Position numbers and translations under genes: made by a program
Notes under the pieces: generated by a model
What the model was told of the DNA's origin: nothing
The model's database searches: none
The model's input: the letters and a program-made list of their open reading frames with translations, nothing else
Part shown: piece after piece, positions 36,426-45,207 of the stretch
How positions within the stretch are numbered: position 1 is the first letter of the stretch
Layout of the letters: the number at the start of each line of letters is the position of its first letter
Assembly (NCBI GenBank): GCA_021792355.1
Contig: JAJYUV010000009.1
Location: 502-61,804 of the forward strand
DNA: 61,303 nucleotides
Direction: 5' to 3'
Origin: Thermoplasmata archaeon
Lineage (GTDB): Archaea; Thermoplasmatota; Thermoplasmata; Thermoplasmatales; GCA-001856825

Positions 36426-37965
36426 CTATAGTTTGGGCCTGCTCCCTGAGAAACTGCTGAAGGTAATAGAAGGAACCAGTTCCCTTTCCTGAAGTTCCGC
36501 TCATCTTCCATCCGACGAAAGGCTGGGATCCGACCATGGCCCCGGTGGAACCTCCTCTTCTCCTGTTTGCATAGATGACTCCGACGTCTACGTTGTTGAA
36601 ATAGTACTCTATCTCTTTCCGGTCTTCGGAGAATATCCCTCCCGTAAGCCCATATTCCATGCTGTTCACAAATTCAACGGCATCCTTCAGGGATTTTGTA
36701 GGTTTAAGTGCGAGTATGGGAAGGAACAGTTCCACCCTTTCGATATTGGGATCTCCTACGTTGTCAAGGATCGTGTTTTCTACATAGAACCCATCCCTCT
36801 GAATCTTCTTTCCACCGAGCAATATTCTGTCCTTTGGCACGGTCTCCATGATCCTCTGGAACTTCTCATACGCCTCCTTGTTTATAATGGGGCCAGTAAA
36901 TGTACCCTTCTTTCTCGGATCGTCAATTATGAGTTTTGAACTGAAGTCTACCAGCTTCCTCTTGAACGAATCATACAGTTTTTCATCGATCAAAGCTAGA
37001 CTGCAAGCAGAACACTTCTGTCCGTTGTAACCGAATGCCGATCTTGCAACTCCTTCTACCGCTTTGTCAATGTCGCACTTGTCGGTAACAATGATAGTGT
37101 CTTTTCCACCCATCTCTGTCACAGCGACCTTGGGTCTCCTCTCCTGGGATTCCTTGTAAATTTTTGTTCCGATATCCCTGCTTCCAGTGAATACGATTCC
37201 ATCCACTCCATCGTCTGTGTACAGAGTTCTGCCAACTCGTCCGCCTGATCCGGAAAGATAGATCAGATTTGCCTTTGGAACACCGGCCCTGTGCATGAGC
37301 TCAACGAATTTGTAAGAAGAGAGGGGAATGTCCGAGGAAGGTTTGAGAATCACGCTGTTACCTACTAATAGCGGACCGCTCACCATGCCAACCGTGATCG
37401 AAAAGAAGTTGAATGGTGCTATGACTAGAAACACCCCGTATGGTTTCATGACACTTTTGGAGTCTTCTCCATAGTATGCGGTTCCAGTAAATCTAGCAAA
37501 TCCCTGATTCTCCAAGAGATTCAGGGCATAATACCTCATGAAATCTATGGCCTCGTCAACATCGCCCATGGCCTCATATCTATTCTTCCCGTTTTCGTAG
37601 CTTAATAGAGCTGAAAATTCAAACTTCTCTTGCGAGAGCAGTTCAGCCGCTTTAAGGAATATTTCGGCTCTTGACAGATAGCCTGCGGCATACCACTGCT
37701 TGTAGTTTTCTCTAGCAATCTTTACTGCCCTCTGAGATGTCTCCTTCGTGGACATCTGGAACGTTCCAACGTGCGTCTTTCCGTCCAAGGGAGAAACGTG
37801 GGTAAGTTTCTCCTGTTCAAGAACCTCACCATTTACCAAATTCGGGTACTCTTTGTCAAAAAATTTTGTCACCCTTTCAAGACTGTCCTCAAACTTCTTG
37901 TGAAATAGATCTTCCTCATTTCTTTCAACCATTTTGATATAGGTATTTTCGTTGTCAAATGGCAT
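36418..37965 (-). CDS. 1-pyrroline-5-carboxylate (glutamate semialdehyde) dehydrogenase
   Basis: Aldehyde dehydrogenase superfamily member of 515 residues, oxidising glutamate semialdehyde/P5C to glutamate in proline breakdown. NAD-site APFNFFSI, FTGSRDIG, catalytic Glu in VTEMGGKD and catalytic Cys in NGQKCSAC are all present, the last being characteristic of the P5CDH group. It is alone on the minus strand; no proline dehydrogenase is in the window. Its 3' end overlaps the RecJ-like gene by 8 bases. Confidence 0.85.
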   Translation of the reverse strand: MPFDNENTYIKMVERNEEDLFHKKFEDSLERVTKFFDKEYPNLVNGEVLEQEKLTHVSPLDGKTHVGTFQMSTKETSQRAVKIARENYKQWYAAGYLSRAEIFLKAAELLSQEKFEFSALLSYENGKNRYEAMGDVDEAIDFMRYYALNLLENQGFARFTGTAYYGEDSKSVMKPYGVFLVIAPFNFFSITVGMVSGPLLVGNSVILKPSSDIPLSSYKFVELMHRAGVPKANLIYLSGSGGRVGRTLYTDDGVDGIVFTGSRDIGTKIYKESQERRPKVAVTEMGGKDTIIVTDKCDIDKAVEGVARSAFGYNGQKCSACSLALIDEKLYDSFKRKLVDFSSKLIIDDPRKKGTFTGPIINKEAYEKFQRIMETVPKDRILLGGKKIQRDGFYVENTILDNVGDPNIERVELFLPILALKPTKSLKDAVEFVNSMEYGLTGGIFSEDRKEIEYYFNNVDVGVIYANRRRGGSTGAMVGSQPFVGWKMSGTSGKGTGSFYYLQQFLREQAQTIVR

Positions 37966-38040
37966 ATTCCTAGATGAAATTCAAACTATTAATCTTGTTC
38001 TGAAGGAACCCTTCAATATCACTTTAATTATCTGGAAGTG

Positions 38041-38289
38041 TCAGGGCATAGTTTTCTTCAAGAGTCTGTAGAGTCCTATCCATTCATAGCCTCTGTTGGT
38101 TAGCTTGTAAATCTTCTCTCCATCCTCTTCTATCTGAATCAATATCCCAAATTTTTCCAAGTTCTTGATCAGTAACTTCCCCCTGTCAACTGGTACGTTT
38201 CCGATTGAGCAAATTTCCGTAATTTTCCTGTGTTCTGTAACAAGTGAGTTTAGCATGTCGAAGGTCATTTCGTGCTTACATCTATTCAT
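38041..38289 (-). CDS. Small winged-helix transcriptional regulator
   Basis: An 82-residue single-domain regulator: helices ITEICSIGNVPVDRGKLLIKN resemble a helix-turn-helix and a beta wing follows (ILIQIEEDGEKIYKLTNRG). It belongs to the type of short archaeal winged-helix proteins with YxLTxxG wings. It is divergent from the bactofilin-like gene; a perfect palindrome starts one base upstream of its ATG, so autoregulation and control of the neighbour are likely. No ligand domain is present. Confidence 0.7.
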   Translation of the reverse strand: MNRCKHEMTFDMLNSLVTEHRKITEICSIGNVPVDRGKLLIKNLEKFGILIQIEEDGEKIYKLTNRGYEWIGLYRLLKKTMP

Positions 38290-38310
38290 TAACTCACAAG
38301 TTGTGAGTTA
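38290..38310. promoter_or_regulatory. 21-bp perfect palindrome, probable operator
   Basis: TAACTCACAA, a central G, then TTGTGAGTTA: 10-bp arms without mismatch. It lies directly against the ATG of the winged-helix gene (38289) and about 30 bases before the bactofilin-like ATG (38341). AT-rich TATA-like sequence at about 38307-38322 can serve both directions. A dimeric regulator bound here would block both promoters. Confidence 0.65.
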
Positions 38311-38340
38311 TACTTAATAATATCGCTAATATCAATAATC

Positions 38341-38982
38341 ATGCAGGAAATCGAAGATCTCTCAATAGGAGGGTCACTAAGACTGACGGGACCGGTGAAA
38401 TTCAAGAAGATAGAACTGGCGGGTTCACTGAACATTGATGGAAGTGCGGAGGGGAAGGATCTAGAAATAAGCGGATCTGGAAAGATATCAGGCCAGCTGA
38501 AGGTGGATTCGCTGGAGGTGAGAGGGAGTCTCAAGATTGGAGAGTCGTGCGATTGTCAAGATATGGAGATAAGCGGCTCGGCTGAAGTAGGCAGAATGCT
38601 AAGAGCATCAAAGCTTGAAATAGCGGGAAAGCTCGAAGCTGAAAACATTGAAGCAAGCAAGATCGATCTAGCTGGCAAGATGTCCGCTAAAGAAATCAAG
38701 GCTTCGAACATCAACGTTGAGAAGGATTCGAGAATCAGGGGCACGATCGTTTGCGGAACCATCAACATCGAGAAGGGAGGTGAAGTCGAAGACGTGTTTG
38801 CAAATGTAGTCAACATTGAGAAAAATGCTGACTGCGGAATTATCGAGTGCAATGAGATCAGCGTAGAAAGGAATTCAGACGTCAAGGAAGCAAGGTACGT
38901 AAGAACGGCTAACATCTCTCCCAATGCGAACGTCGGGAAGGTCACAAAGATTGAAAAATTGTCAAGAGAGATACCAAATTGA
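38341..38982 (+). CDS. Bactofilin-like (polymer-forming) beta-helix protein
   Basis: A 213-residue protein built almost wholly of short repeats of about 8-10 residues with alternating hydrophobic positions and glycine turns (LEISGSGKISG, LEVRGSLKIG, MEISGSAEVG, LEIAGKLEAE, then INIEKGGEVED, VNIEKNADC, ISVERNSDV). This is the right-handed beta-helix pattern of bactofilins, cytoskeletal proteins that polymerise head to head. No membrane helix or signal peptide, so cytosolic. The message is probably leaderless. It precedes an MFS exporter by 41 bases and is divergent from a small regulator. A filament role is inferred from fold; an adhesin-like or pentapeptide-like fold is less likely. Confidence 0.68.
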   Translation: MQEIEDLSIGGSLRLTGPVKFKKIELAGSLNIDGSAEGKDLEISGSGKISGQLKVDSLEVRGSLKIGESCDCQDMEISGSAEVGRMLRASKLEIAGKLEAENIEASKIDLAGKMSAKEIKASNINVEKDSRIRGTIVCGTINIEKGGEVEDVFANVVNIEKNADCGIIECNEISVERNSDVKEARYVRTANISPNANVGKVTKIEKLSREIPN

Positions 38983-39023
38983 ATCAGTGATATTGAAACA
39001 TCAAGGATCCGACAGGGAAATGA

Positions 39024-40286
39024 ATGACTAAGCAAGACGTTCCTTCGATGGATAAGACAAATGCGAAGCCAGAAGGAAACATCTTCGCAGGAATGTTCAG
39101 GAATCTCTTCGTATCCACCACGGTCGCAGCATTTGGGGGGTCAGTTTCAGCGGTCGCAGTATCTATTATAGTGTATAAAGCAACTCATAGCGCCTACTTT
39201 CTAGGTTATCTTGGAATAGCAGGGGTTGTACCTGGAATAGCTCTGGGGCTGCTGGCAGGAGTGATAGCGGACAGGTATGATAGAAGAAAACTGATGGTAA
39301 CTTCAGATGTAGTGAGGATGGTTTCAATGGCATTTCTTGCTTTGTTTCTTCACTTCGTTGGGTTCTCTTTCCCACTGATAATTGCTGTAATGGTCGTTGT
39401 ATATTCGTTTTCAACCTTTTTCCAACCCGCAAGTCAAGCGATCCTCCCCATGCTAGTCAACAAACAAGATCTTGAGAACGCAAACGGGATGCTTCAGAGC
39501 TCTTTCAGCGTTTTTCAATCAATTGGGTCAGGTGTGGGAGGTATTATCGTTGTCTATCTTGGTGGGGTCTGGGGACTGGGCATAAACTCGATGACTTACG
39601 CTCTCTCAGCCATTTTTCTATTCCAGATCGTGGGTGATTTCAGGAGCAGAGCAAAAAGAGAGAACCCTAAACATAGTTCGTTCTTGATGGAGTTAAGGGA
39701 AGGAATGAGGTACATGAAGGAGCACCTTCCGATACTTGAAGGGACGCTTGGATTCCTTCCGGCCAATTTCTTTGGAAGCTTCATAATTCAATATCTCCTC
39801 GTGTACTCCTCGGTGAAGTTCAGTTCTGCATCCACCTCGTACGGATACCTTCTGGCAGCTATATCCGCTGGAATGGCTCTGGGGGCTGTGCTTGTTGGTA
39901 GGATCAAAGGGAGTAGGTACGCAGGGATTTTGATGGGAACGTCGCTTCTTGCTGCCAGTGGTTTGCTTTTGTTGTTTACGTGGTCAGACATTCTTTACTT
40001 TTCGCTGGCTCTTGCAGCGATGTTCGGTATTTTGCTAGGGTTGCTCAACACAACTTACTTTTCGACGGTGCAAGCGATCGTCCCCACAGAAATATTGGCG
40101 AGGGTATTGAGCATCGATTCCGTTGGATCTTTCGCAGCTATACCTGCAGGAATTGCAGTGGGAGCTGTGCTCGTAACGACCTATGGAGTAGTTTTTGCTT
40201 ATTTTGTGGCAGGGATAGGGCTTCTAGTAAACAGCGTGGTTGTACTGTCTCTTCGAGAGTTCAGGTCATTCAAGTACGTACCCTAA
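39024..40286 (+). CDS. MFS efflux transporter (MFS_3/EntS-like)
   Basis: A 420-residue major facilitator with twelve predicted helices. The cytoplasmic loop after helix two, GVIADRYDRRKLM, is a good MFS motif A, and ANGMLQSSFSVFQSIGSGVGG is typical of the drug/siderophore exporter branch (DHA3, EntS-like). The start ATG at 39024 has an AGGGA Shine-Dalgarno about 6 bases before it. Probably co-transcribed with the bactofilin-like gene and so under control of the palindrome at 38290. Substrate unknown. Confidence 0.82.
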   Translation: MTKQDVPSMDKTNAKPEGNIFAGMFRNLFVSTTVAAFGGSVSAVAVSIIVYKATHSAYFLGYLGIAGVVPGIALGLLAGVIADRYDRRKLMVTSDVVRMVSMAFLALFLHFVGFSFPLIIAVMVVVYSFSTFFQPASQAILPMLVNKQDLENANGMLQSSFSVFQSIGSGVGGIIVVYLGGVWGLGINSMTYALSAIFLFQIVGDFRSRAKRENPKHSSFLMELREGMRYMKEHLPILEGTLGFLPANFFGSFIIQYLLVYSSVKFSSASTSYGYLLAAISAGMALGAVLVGRIKGSRYAGILMGTSLLAASGLLLLFTWSDILYFSLALAAMFGILLGLLNTTYFSTVQAIVPTEILARVLSIDSVGSFAAIPAGIAVGAVLVTTYGVVFAYFVAGIGLLVNSVVVLSLREFRSFKYVP

Positions 40287-40371
40287 CTACGCTACTTCAC
40301 ATATCTCTTCAACAAAAATCTTGCTCGACCTCTAAGCTTTTATTCAGATTAGACATACGGCAAAGGTCAGA

Positions 40372-41367
40372 GTGAGGTTGGGAAGACTATATGTTGATGG
40401 GTTGGGCGTATTTGAGGGAGAATCCATCGGCAGGGAAGTCGTTTCTCAAGGAGAGCTAGTTTTTACAACTTCCCCCTCGGGGTATCTGAAGTCAATCACT
40501 GACCCAAGCTATGCAGGTCAGATTCTTGTATTCTCTTTCCCATTCATAGGATCTTACGGGATTGGAGAGAAGGGAGAGAGCGGACGGCCCATGGTACGGG
40601 GAGTGGTTGTGAACCACGTCCCGGAACTCTTGAAGTCCGAATTTTCTGAATATCTGGAAGAGTGGGGTATACCCGGGATAATAACCAAGGACACGAGGAC
40701 AATAGTGGACTACATTAGGGTTAACGGAAACAGGCTTGGCTCATTCGGCGTCAACAAATTTGTAGACCCATACAAATCAAACCTTATAGATGGGGTATTG
40801 GAAAGTGAGGCCAGTAGAGAAGGAAACATCCTTCTTATTGATCTTGGATTGAAAAGAAACATACTGAAATTTTTAGAAAATTATTCCGTTTCCGTAGTTC
40901 CCTACAACAGGATTAATCTGGAGTCGATAGAAGCGGTAGATGCTGTTATAGTGTCAAACGGACCAGGGGATCCCACATACCCAGATCTAGTTCAACTCGT
41001 GAACAAACTGAAGCCGATAATAGAAATAAAACCAACTCTTGGAATATGTCTCGGTCACCAGCTGATCTCCCTGTCACTTGGGATGAGGACGGAGAAAATG
41101 AAGTTTGGGCACAGGTCAATCAATCACCCTGTCGAGGATCTTTCGACAGGGAGAATAGGGATAACGACGCACAACCACGGTTTTGCAGTTGTGTTTGATC
41201 GCTCAAAGGGTGCAGAGGAGAGATATCGTTCCTTGAATGATGGAACTAATGAGGGACTAGAGGGGAAGAATTTCTTGACGACACAGTTTCATCCCGAAGG
41301 AGGTCCTGGACCCCTGGACGAGCTCGGGATCTTTGAGGAATTCAGGAGGATGGTAAGTGAGCGTTAG
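40372..41367 (+). CDS. carA: Carbamoyl-phosphate synthase small subunit
   Basis: Glutaminase subunit supplying ammonia for carbamoyl phosphate (pyrimidine and arginine synthesis). The N-terminal CPS domain has GELVFTTSPSGYLKSITDPSYAGQI; the C-terminal class I amidotransferase has the nucleophile in GICLGHQL and catalytic His/Glu in TQFHPEGGPGP. 331 residues, short compared with bacterial CarA (about 370). GTG start. A TATA-like AAGCTTTTATT about 30 bases upstream fits a nearly leaderless mRNA. It overlaps carB by 11 bases. Confidence 0.93.
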   Translation: MRLGRLYVDGLGVFEGESIGREVVSQGELVFTTSPSGYLKSITDPSYAGQILVFSFPFIGSYGIGEKGESGRPMVRGVVVNHVPELLKSEFSEYLEEWGIPGIITKDTRTIVDYIRVNGNRLGSFGVNKFVDPYKSNLIDGVLESEASREGNILLIDLGLKRNILKFLENYSVSVVPYNRINLESIEAVDAVIVSNGPGDPTYPDLVQLVNKLKPIIEIKPTLGICLGHQLISLSLGMRTEKMKFGHRSINHPVEDLSTGRIGITTHNHGFAVVFDRSKGAEERYRSLNDGTNEGLEGKNFLTTQFHPEGGPGPLDELGIFEEFRRMVSER

Positions 41368-44332
41368 TTCATTGCCCAGAAAGGTGCTGGTGATCGGTTC
41401 GGGGCCAATCGTTATAGGGCAATCGGCAGAGTTCGATTATTCTGGAAATCAGGCGATAAAATCAATCGTGCGGGAAGGGATAGAGGTTATCGTAGCTAAT
41501 TCAAATCCCGCGACCATTCAAACAGACAAGAGAAACGGAATCAGGCCCATGATGATCCCACTCGACGAGGGGAGCATCACCAGATTGATAGATGAGGAGA
41601 AACCCGATGCAATTCTTGGCACTTTCGGAGGACAAACGGGACTGAACCTGCTTGTCAGTCTCTGGAAATCCGGCGTTCTTTCGTCAAGAAGCGTTAAGAT
41701 ATTGGGAACGCAACCCGAAGCCGTTGAAATAGCAGAAGACCGATTGAAATTTAAGGAAAAGATGATAGAAATCGGTGAACCAGTTCTTGAATCATATTAC
41801 TGTTCCACACTCCAAGACTCGATAAAATACTCAAAACAGATAGGCTTTCCGGTAGTTGTAAGACCATCTTTCACACTCGGAGGTTCTGGTGGCGGAATAG
41901 CCAGAAACGTTGAGGAGTTGAGATCAATAGTTGAGCAGGGGCTGTATCTTTCTGAAGTCGGGTCTATCCTCATAGAGAAGTCAGTCATCGGGTGGAATGA
42001 GCTTGAGGTCGAGGTGGTGCGGGACTCTGCTGGAAACAAGATTGCCGTTTGCACCATGGAAAATGTGGATCCCATGGGGGTGCACACGGGTGACAGCATT
42101 GTTGTCACGCCTTTCTTGACCCTCAACGATCTTCACTATCAAAGAATAAGAAACTCTGCTCTCAAGATAGCTGAGAGCCTCAACATAGTTGGTGCATGCA
42201 ACGTTCAGTTCGCATTCAACGACGAGAGTGGAGACTACTATGTCATAGAGGTAAACCCCAGGCTGTCAAGGTCTTCTGCCTTGGCGTCTAAGGCTACTGG
42301 CTATCCGATAGCAAGGGTAGCGGCCCTCATTTCACTGGGAAAGAAGCTCGATGAAATAGAAAATACGGTCACGGGAGAAAGGAATGCTGCGAGGGAGCCT
42401 GCTATAGACTATGTCGTCGTGAAGTGCCCTGTTTGGCCAATCGAGAAGTTCCCAGAAGAGGACTTTAAACTGGGCACCCAGATGAAGAGCACGGGTGAGG
42501 CCATGAGCATAGGGAAGAACCTCACGGAGGCGTTCAGGAAGTCCCTAAGATCAACCGGAATGCTCTATAGAAAAGTCATTTTCGATGAGTCTCTTCTGTC
42601 CATTCCGAATCCCGAAAGGGAACTGCAGATATTTGAGGCTTTCAAGAAGGGATATTCCATCGACAAAATATCTTCCCTGACGGGGTGGAAGAAGCTATTT
42701 GTTAGCGAGCTCATTTCGGCATTCACTGAGGAATACAGCCCGTCTGGATTTTCGATCGTTGATACCTGTGCAGGTGAATTCGATGTCAAGACTCCTTACT
42801 ATTACTCGTCCAATCCTGGAAACAGGATAGAAGGGGATGCAATAGTTCTAGGAGGCGGGCCCATCACTATCGGACAGGGAATAGAGTTCGACTACAGTTG
42901 TGTCCACGTCTCACAAACTCTCAGGAAAAAGGGAATCAGAGTAATAATGGTGAACGATAACCCTGAAACGGTTTCGACCGATTTCGACGAAAGCGATTAC
43001 CTTGTCTTTGATCCGGTGGATTTCGAGACCGTAAAGAATGTTGTGAACAATTCCACAGCAAAATTCCTTATTCCATGGTTCGGAGGGCAGAGGCCCATCA
43101 ACATTCTCAGAAGAATTCAGCAGGAGTTTGGGGATAGAATAAAGATCCTAGGGACGAAGGTAGAATCCATAGAAACTCTGGAAGTTAGGGAGAAGTTTGC
43201 AGAGCTGATGAGGGAAATGAACATCCCTTACCCAGAATATCTTTTTGCATCAACAGCATCTTTCTTAGAAGTGGTGAAGAAGCTATCCTTCCCAGTGATT
43301 GTGAGACCGTCTTACACAATATCCGGCGCGCACATGGCAGTTTTGAAATCGTTACCGGAAGCCGAAGAATACCTGAAATTCCACGGAAGATTCGTAAAGG
43401 AGTTTCTTGTAGAGAAATACCTTGAGAATTCAATAGAGGCAGAGATAGATGGTGTGTCGGACGGAGAAAACGTGCTGATACCGGGGATAATAGAGCACAT
43501 AGAGGAGGCAGGGATCCATTCAGGAGACTCTACAAGCATTTTCCCTTCCAGGAACATAGCAAACCACATCCAGGAGACTATGAAGGAATACACAAAAGTC
43601 ATATGCAGGAGGCTTGGTATAATAGGTCCTATCAACATTCAGTTCGCGATCAAGGACAACGTTGTTCACATAATAGAAATCAATCCTAGGTCTTCCAGAA
43701 CGTTTCCTTTCGTGTCAAAGATTTCGGGGATCAACCTCTCTGAGATGGCGGTTGACGTACTCCTTGGGATCAAGCTAAAAGATTCAGAGAGTCAGAGTAG
43801 TTTGGTTGGAGTAAAGGTTCCAATCTTCCCCTTTGACAAACTGAAAGGATCGGATGTGGTTCTTGGCCCAGAAATGAAAAGTACAGGGGAGGTAATAGGT
43901 ATAGGAAAAAACCTGAGGACCGCACTGTTGAACGGATACAGAGCTGCGGGTTACGATGTATCGAAGGAGGGTGTGATAGTATCCATTACTTCCGGAAAGA
44001 TTAACGAATATTTAGGCATAGTTAAAATTATTAATGATTCTGGGAGGGTCATTTACAGCACCGAAGGAACGCACACCAGGCTAGCAAAATACGGAATAAA
44101 TACGGTCAAGATCAAGAAAATTTTTGAAGGCAATCAAAACGCCCTCGACTTACTAAAGTTAGGAAATATTTCTGGCGTGATCAATATTCTCTCAGAAAAT
44201 TACAAGTCTGAGGCAGATGGGAAACTGATGAGGAGAGCGTGTTACGAAAGAAAGGTTCTCTATATGAGCACCAGAACACAGGCTGCGGCATTTGCAGAAA
44301 TTATTTCGAGTAGGGAAGATTCTCTGCTCTAA
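41357..44332 (+). CDS. carB: Carbamoyl-phosphate synthase large subunit
   Basis: Synthetase subunit with two homologous ATP-grasp halves (about 1-390 and 495-870). Both glycine-rich starts are visible: VLVIGSGPIVIGQSAEFDYS and VLGGGPITIGQGIEFDYS. The oligomerisation region lies between and a C-terminal MGS-like allosteric domain (about 875-990) ends the chain. 991 residues is shorter than the usual 1050-1075, mainly through compact linkers and allosteric domain, not truncation. GTG start, translationally coupled to carA by an 11-base overlap. Confidence 0.95.
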   Translation: MSVSSLPRKVLVIGSGPIVIGQSAEFDYSGNQAIKSIVREGIEVIVANSNPATIQTDKRNGIRPMMIPLDEGSITRLIDEEKPDAILGTFGGQTGLNLLVSLWKSGVLSSRSVKILGTQPEAVEIAEDRLKFKEKMIEIGEPVLESYYCSTLQDSIKYSKQIGFPVVVRPSFTLGGSGGGIARNVEELRSIVEQGLYLSEVGSILIEKSVIGWNELEVEVVRDSAGNKIAVCTMENVDPMGVHTGDSIVVTPFLTLNDLHYQRIRNSALKIAESLNIVGACNVQFAFNDESGDYYVIEVNPRLSRSSALASKATGYPIARVAALISLGKKLDEIENTVTGERNAAREPAIDYVVVKCPVWPIEKFPEEDFKLGTQMKSTGEAMSIGKNLTEAFRKSLRSTGMLYRKVIFDESLLSIPNPERELQIFEAFKKGYSIDKISSLTGWKKLFVSELISAFTEEYSPSGFSIVDTCAGEFDVKTPYYYSSNPGNRIEGDAIVLGGGPITIGQGIEFDYSCVHVSQTLRKKGIRVIMVNDNPETVSTDFDESDYLVFDPVDFETVKNVVNNSTAKFLIPWFGGQRPINILRRIQQEFGDRIKILGTKVESIETLEVREKFAELMREMNIPYPEYLFASTASFLEVVKKLSFPVIVRPSYTISGAHMAVLKSLPEAEEYLKFHGRFVKEFLVEKYLENSIEAEIDGVSDGENVLIPGIIEHIEEAGIHSGDSTSIFPSRNIANHIQETMKEYTKVICRRLGIIGPINIQFAIKDNVVHIIEINPRSSRTFPFVSKISGINLSEMAVDVLLGIKLKDSESQSSLVGVKVPIFPFDKLKGSDVVLGPEMKSTGEVIGIGKNLRTALLNGYRAAGYDVSKEGVIVSITSGKINEYLGIVKIINDSGRVIYSTEGTHTRLAKYGINTVKIKKIFEGNQNALDLLKLGNISGVINILSENYKSEADGKLMRRACYERKVLYMSTRTQAAAFAEIISSREDSLL

Positions 44333-44550
44333 CCTATGGATAAAAAACTGATCATACCTGAGAGCAATTTACCATTATTTGGTAACCAAAAGCGTTCTTT
44401 TAGTCGAGTATAATTCTCCATATTTTAACTAGGGAATCTGGTTTTTTCAACATCCGTAAAATTCATGTTTCTATAAATGTTTAAGCTATCTAATTTTATT
44501 TAAGCATTGAGTTAAATTATCGAAATGCATCAAGTAATGGGTGTTGACCT

Positions 44551-44955
44551 ATGGGAAGTAAATTGTCTATAATATTGTTCAGCGGGACCACCGACAAAAT
44601 TCTTTCTGCGGGTGTTTTGTCGCAGGCCGGCGCAGCAATGGGATCCGAAGTTAATATTTTTGTGACATTCTGGGGTCTGCTAAGCTTTACTAAAGGAGAG
44701 AAGAAAATGATGCTGCCCAAGGAATTTGAGCATCTGGGCCCAGCATTCATGAAGGGAATGGAGAAGGAGCACGTGAAGTCTTGGTATGAGATGATAAAGG
44801 AAGCCAAGGAGCTTGGGGCAAAGGTTTATGCTTGCTCTATGGCTTGCGGAGTCATGAACATCAAGAAAGAAGACTTAGACCCAATTGTTGACGACATGGT
44901 TGGAGCAGCGGCATTCCTTCAGATGGCTGAGGGCGGCCAGACTCTATTCATATAG
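44551..44955 (+). CDS. DsrE-family sulfur-carrier protein
   Basis: A 134-residue DsrE/DsrF-like (DsrE2-type) protein with the conserved cysteine in YACSMACG (Cys95, with a second Cys99). Such proteins carry persulfide or thiosulfonate sulfur between enzymes. It starts a three-gene set with TusA (11 bases downstream) and an SQR-like flavoprotein, a partnership known from sulfur-oxidising archaea. The upstream AT-rich stretch at about 44490-44505 (TAATTTTATTTAAG) is a likely promoter. Direction of sulfur flow unknown. Confidence 0.85.
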   Translation: MGSKLSIILFSGTTDKILSAGVLSQAGAAMGSEVNIFVTFWGLLSFTKGEKKMMLPKEFEHLGPAFMKGMEKEHVKSWYEMIKEAKELGAKVYACSMACGVMNIKKEDLDPIVDDMVGAAAFLQMAEGGQTLFI

Positions 44956-44965
44956 GGTGGAATAA

Positions 44966-45199
44966 ATGGAAGCGACGAAGATAATTGATTCGAGAGGGGC
45001 TGCCTGCCCCGGCCCGATTACTGACCTTGCAAAGGCTTACAGGAACTCCAAAGTGGGGGATATTCTAGAATTATGGGCAACGGACAAAGGAGTAAGAGCT
45101 GATACGCAAGCATGGGCGACAAAAACTGGAAACGAGATATTGGAAGTGAAAGAAGACCCGGAGAAGATAGTCGTCAAAATAAAAATAAACAAGAGATAA
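44966..45199 (+). CDS. tusA: TusA-like sulfur-transfer protein
   Basis: A 77-residue SirA/TusA-fold protein with the defining CPxP motif: Cys14 in RGAACPGPITD. TusA relays persulfide sulfur for tRNA thiolation, cofactor synthesis or dissimilatory sulfur oxidation. Placed between DsrE and the SQR-like gene, dissimilatory or detoxifying sulfur handling is most likely. Full length. Confidence 0.9.
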   Translation: MEATKIIDSRGAACPGPITDLAKAYRNSKVGDILELWATDKGVRADTQAWATKTGNEILEVKEDPEKIVVKIKINKR

Positions 45200-45207
45200 A
45201 GCGGAAG

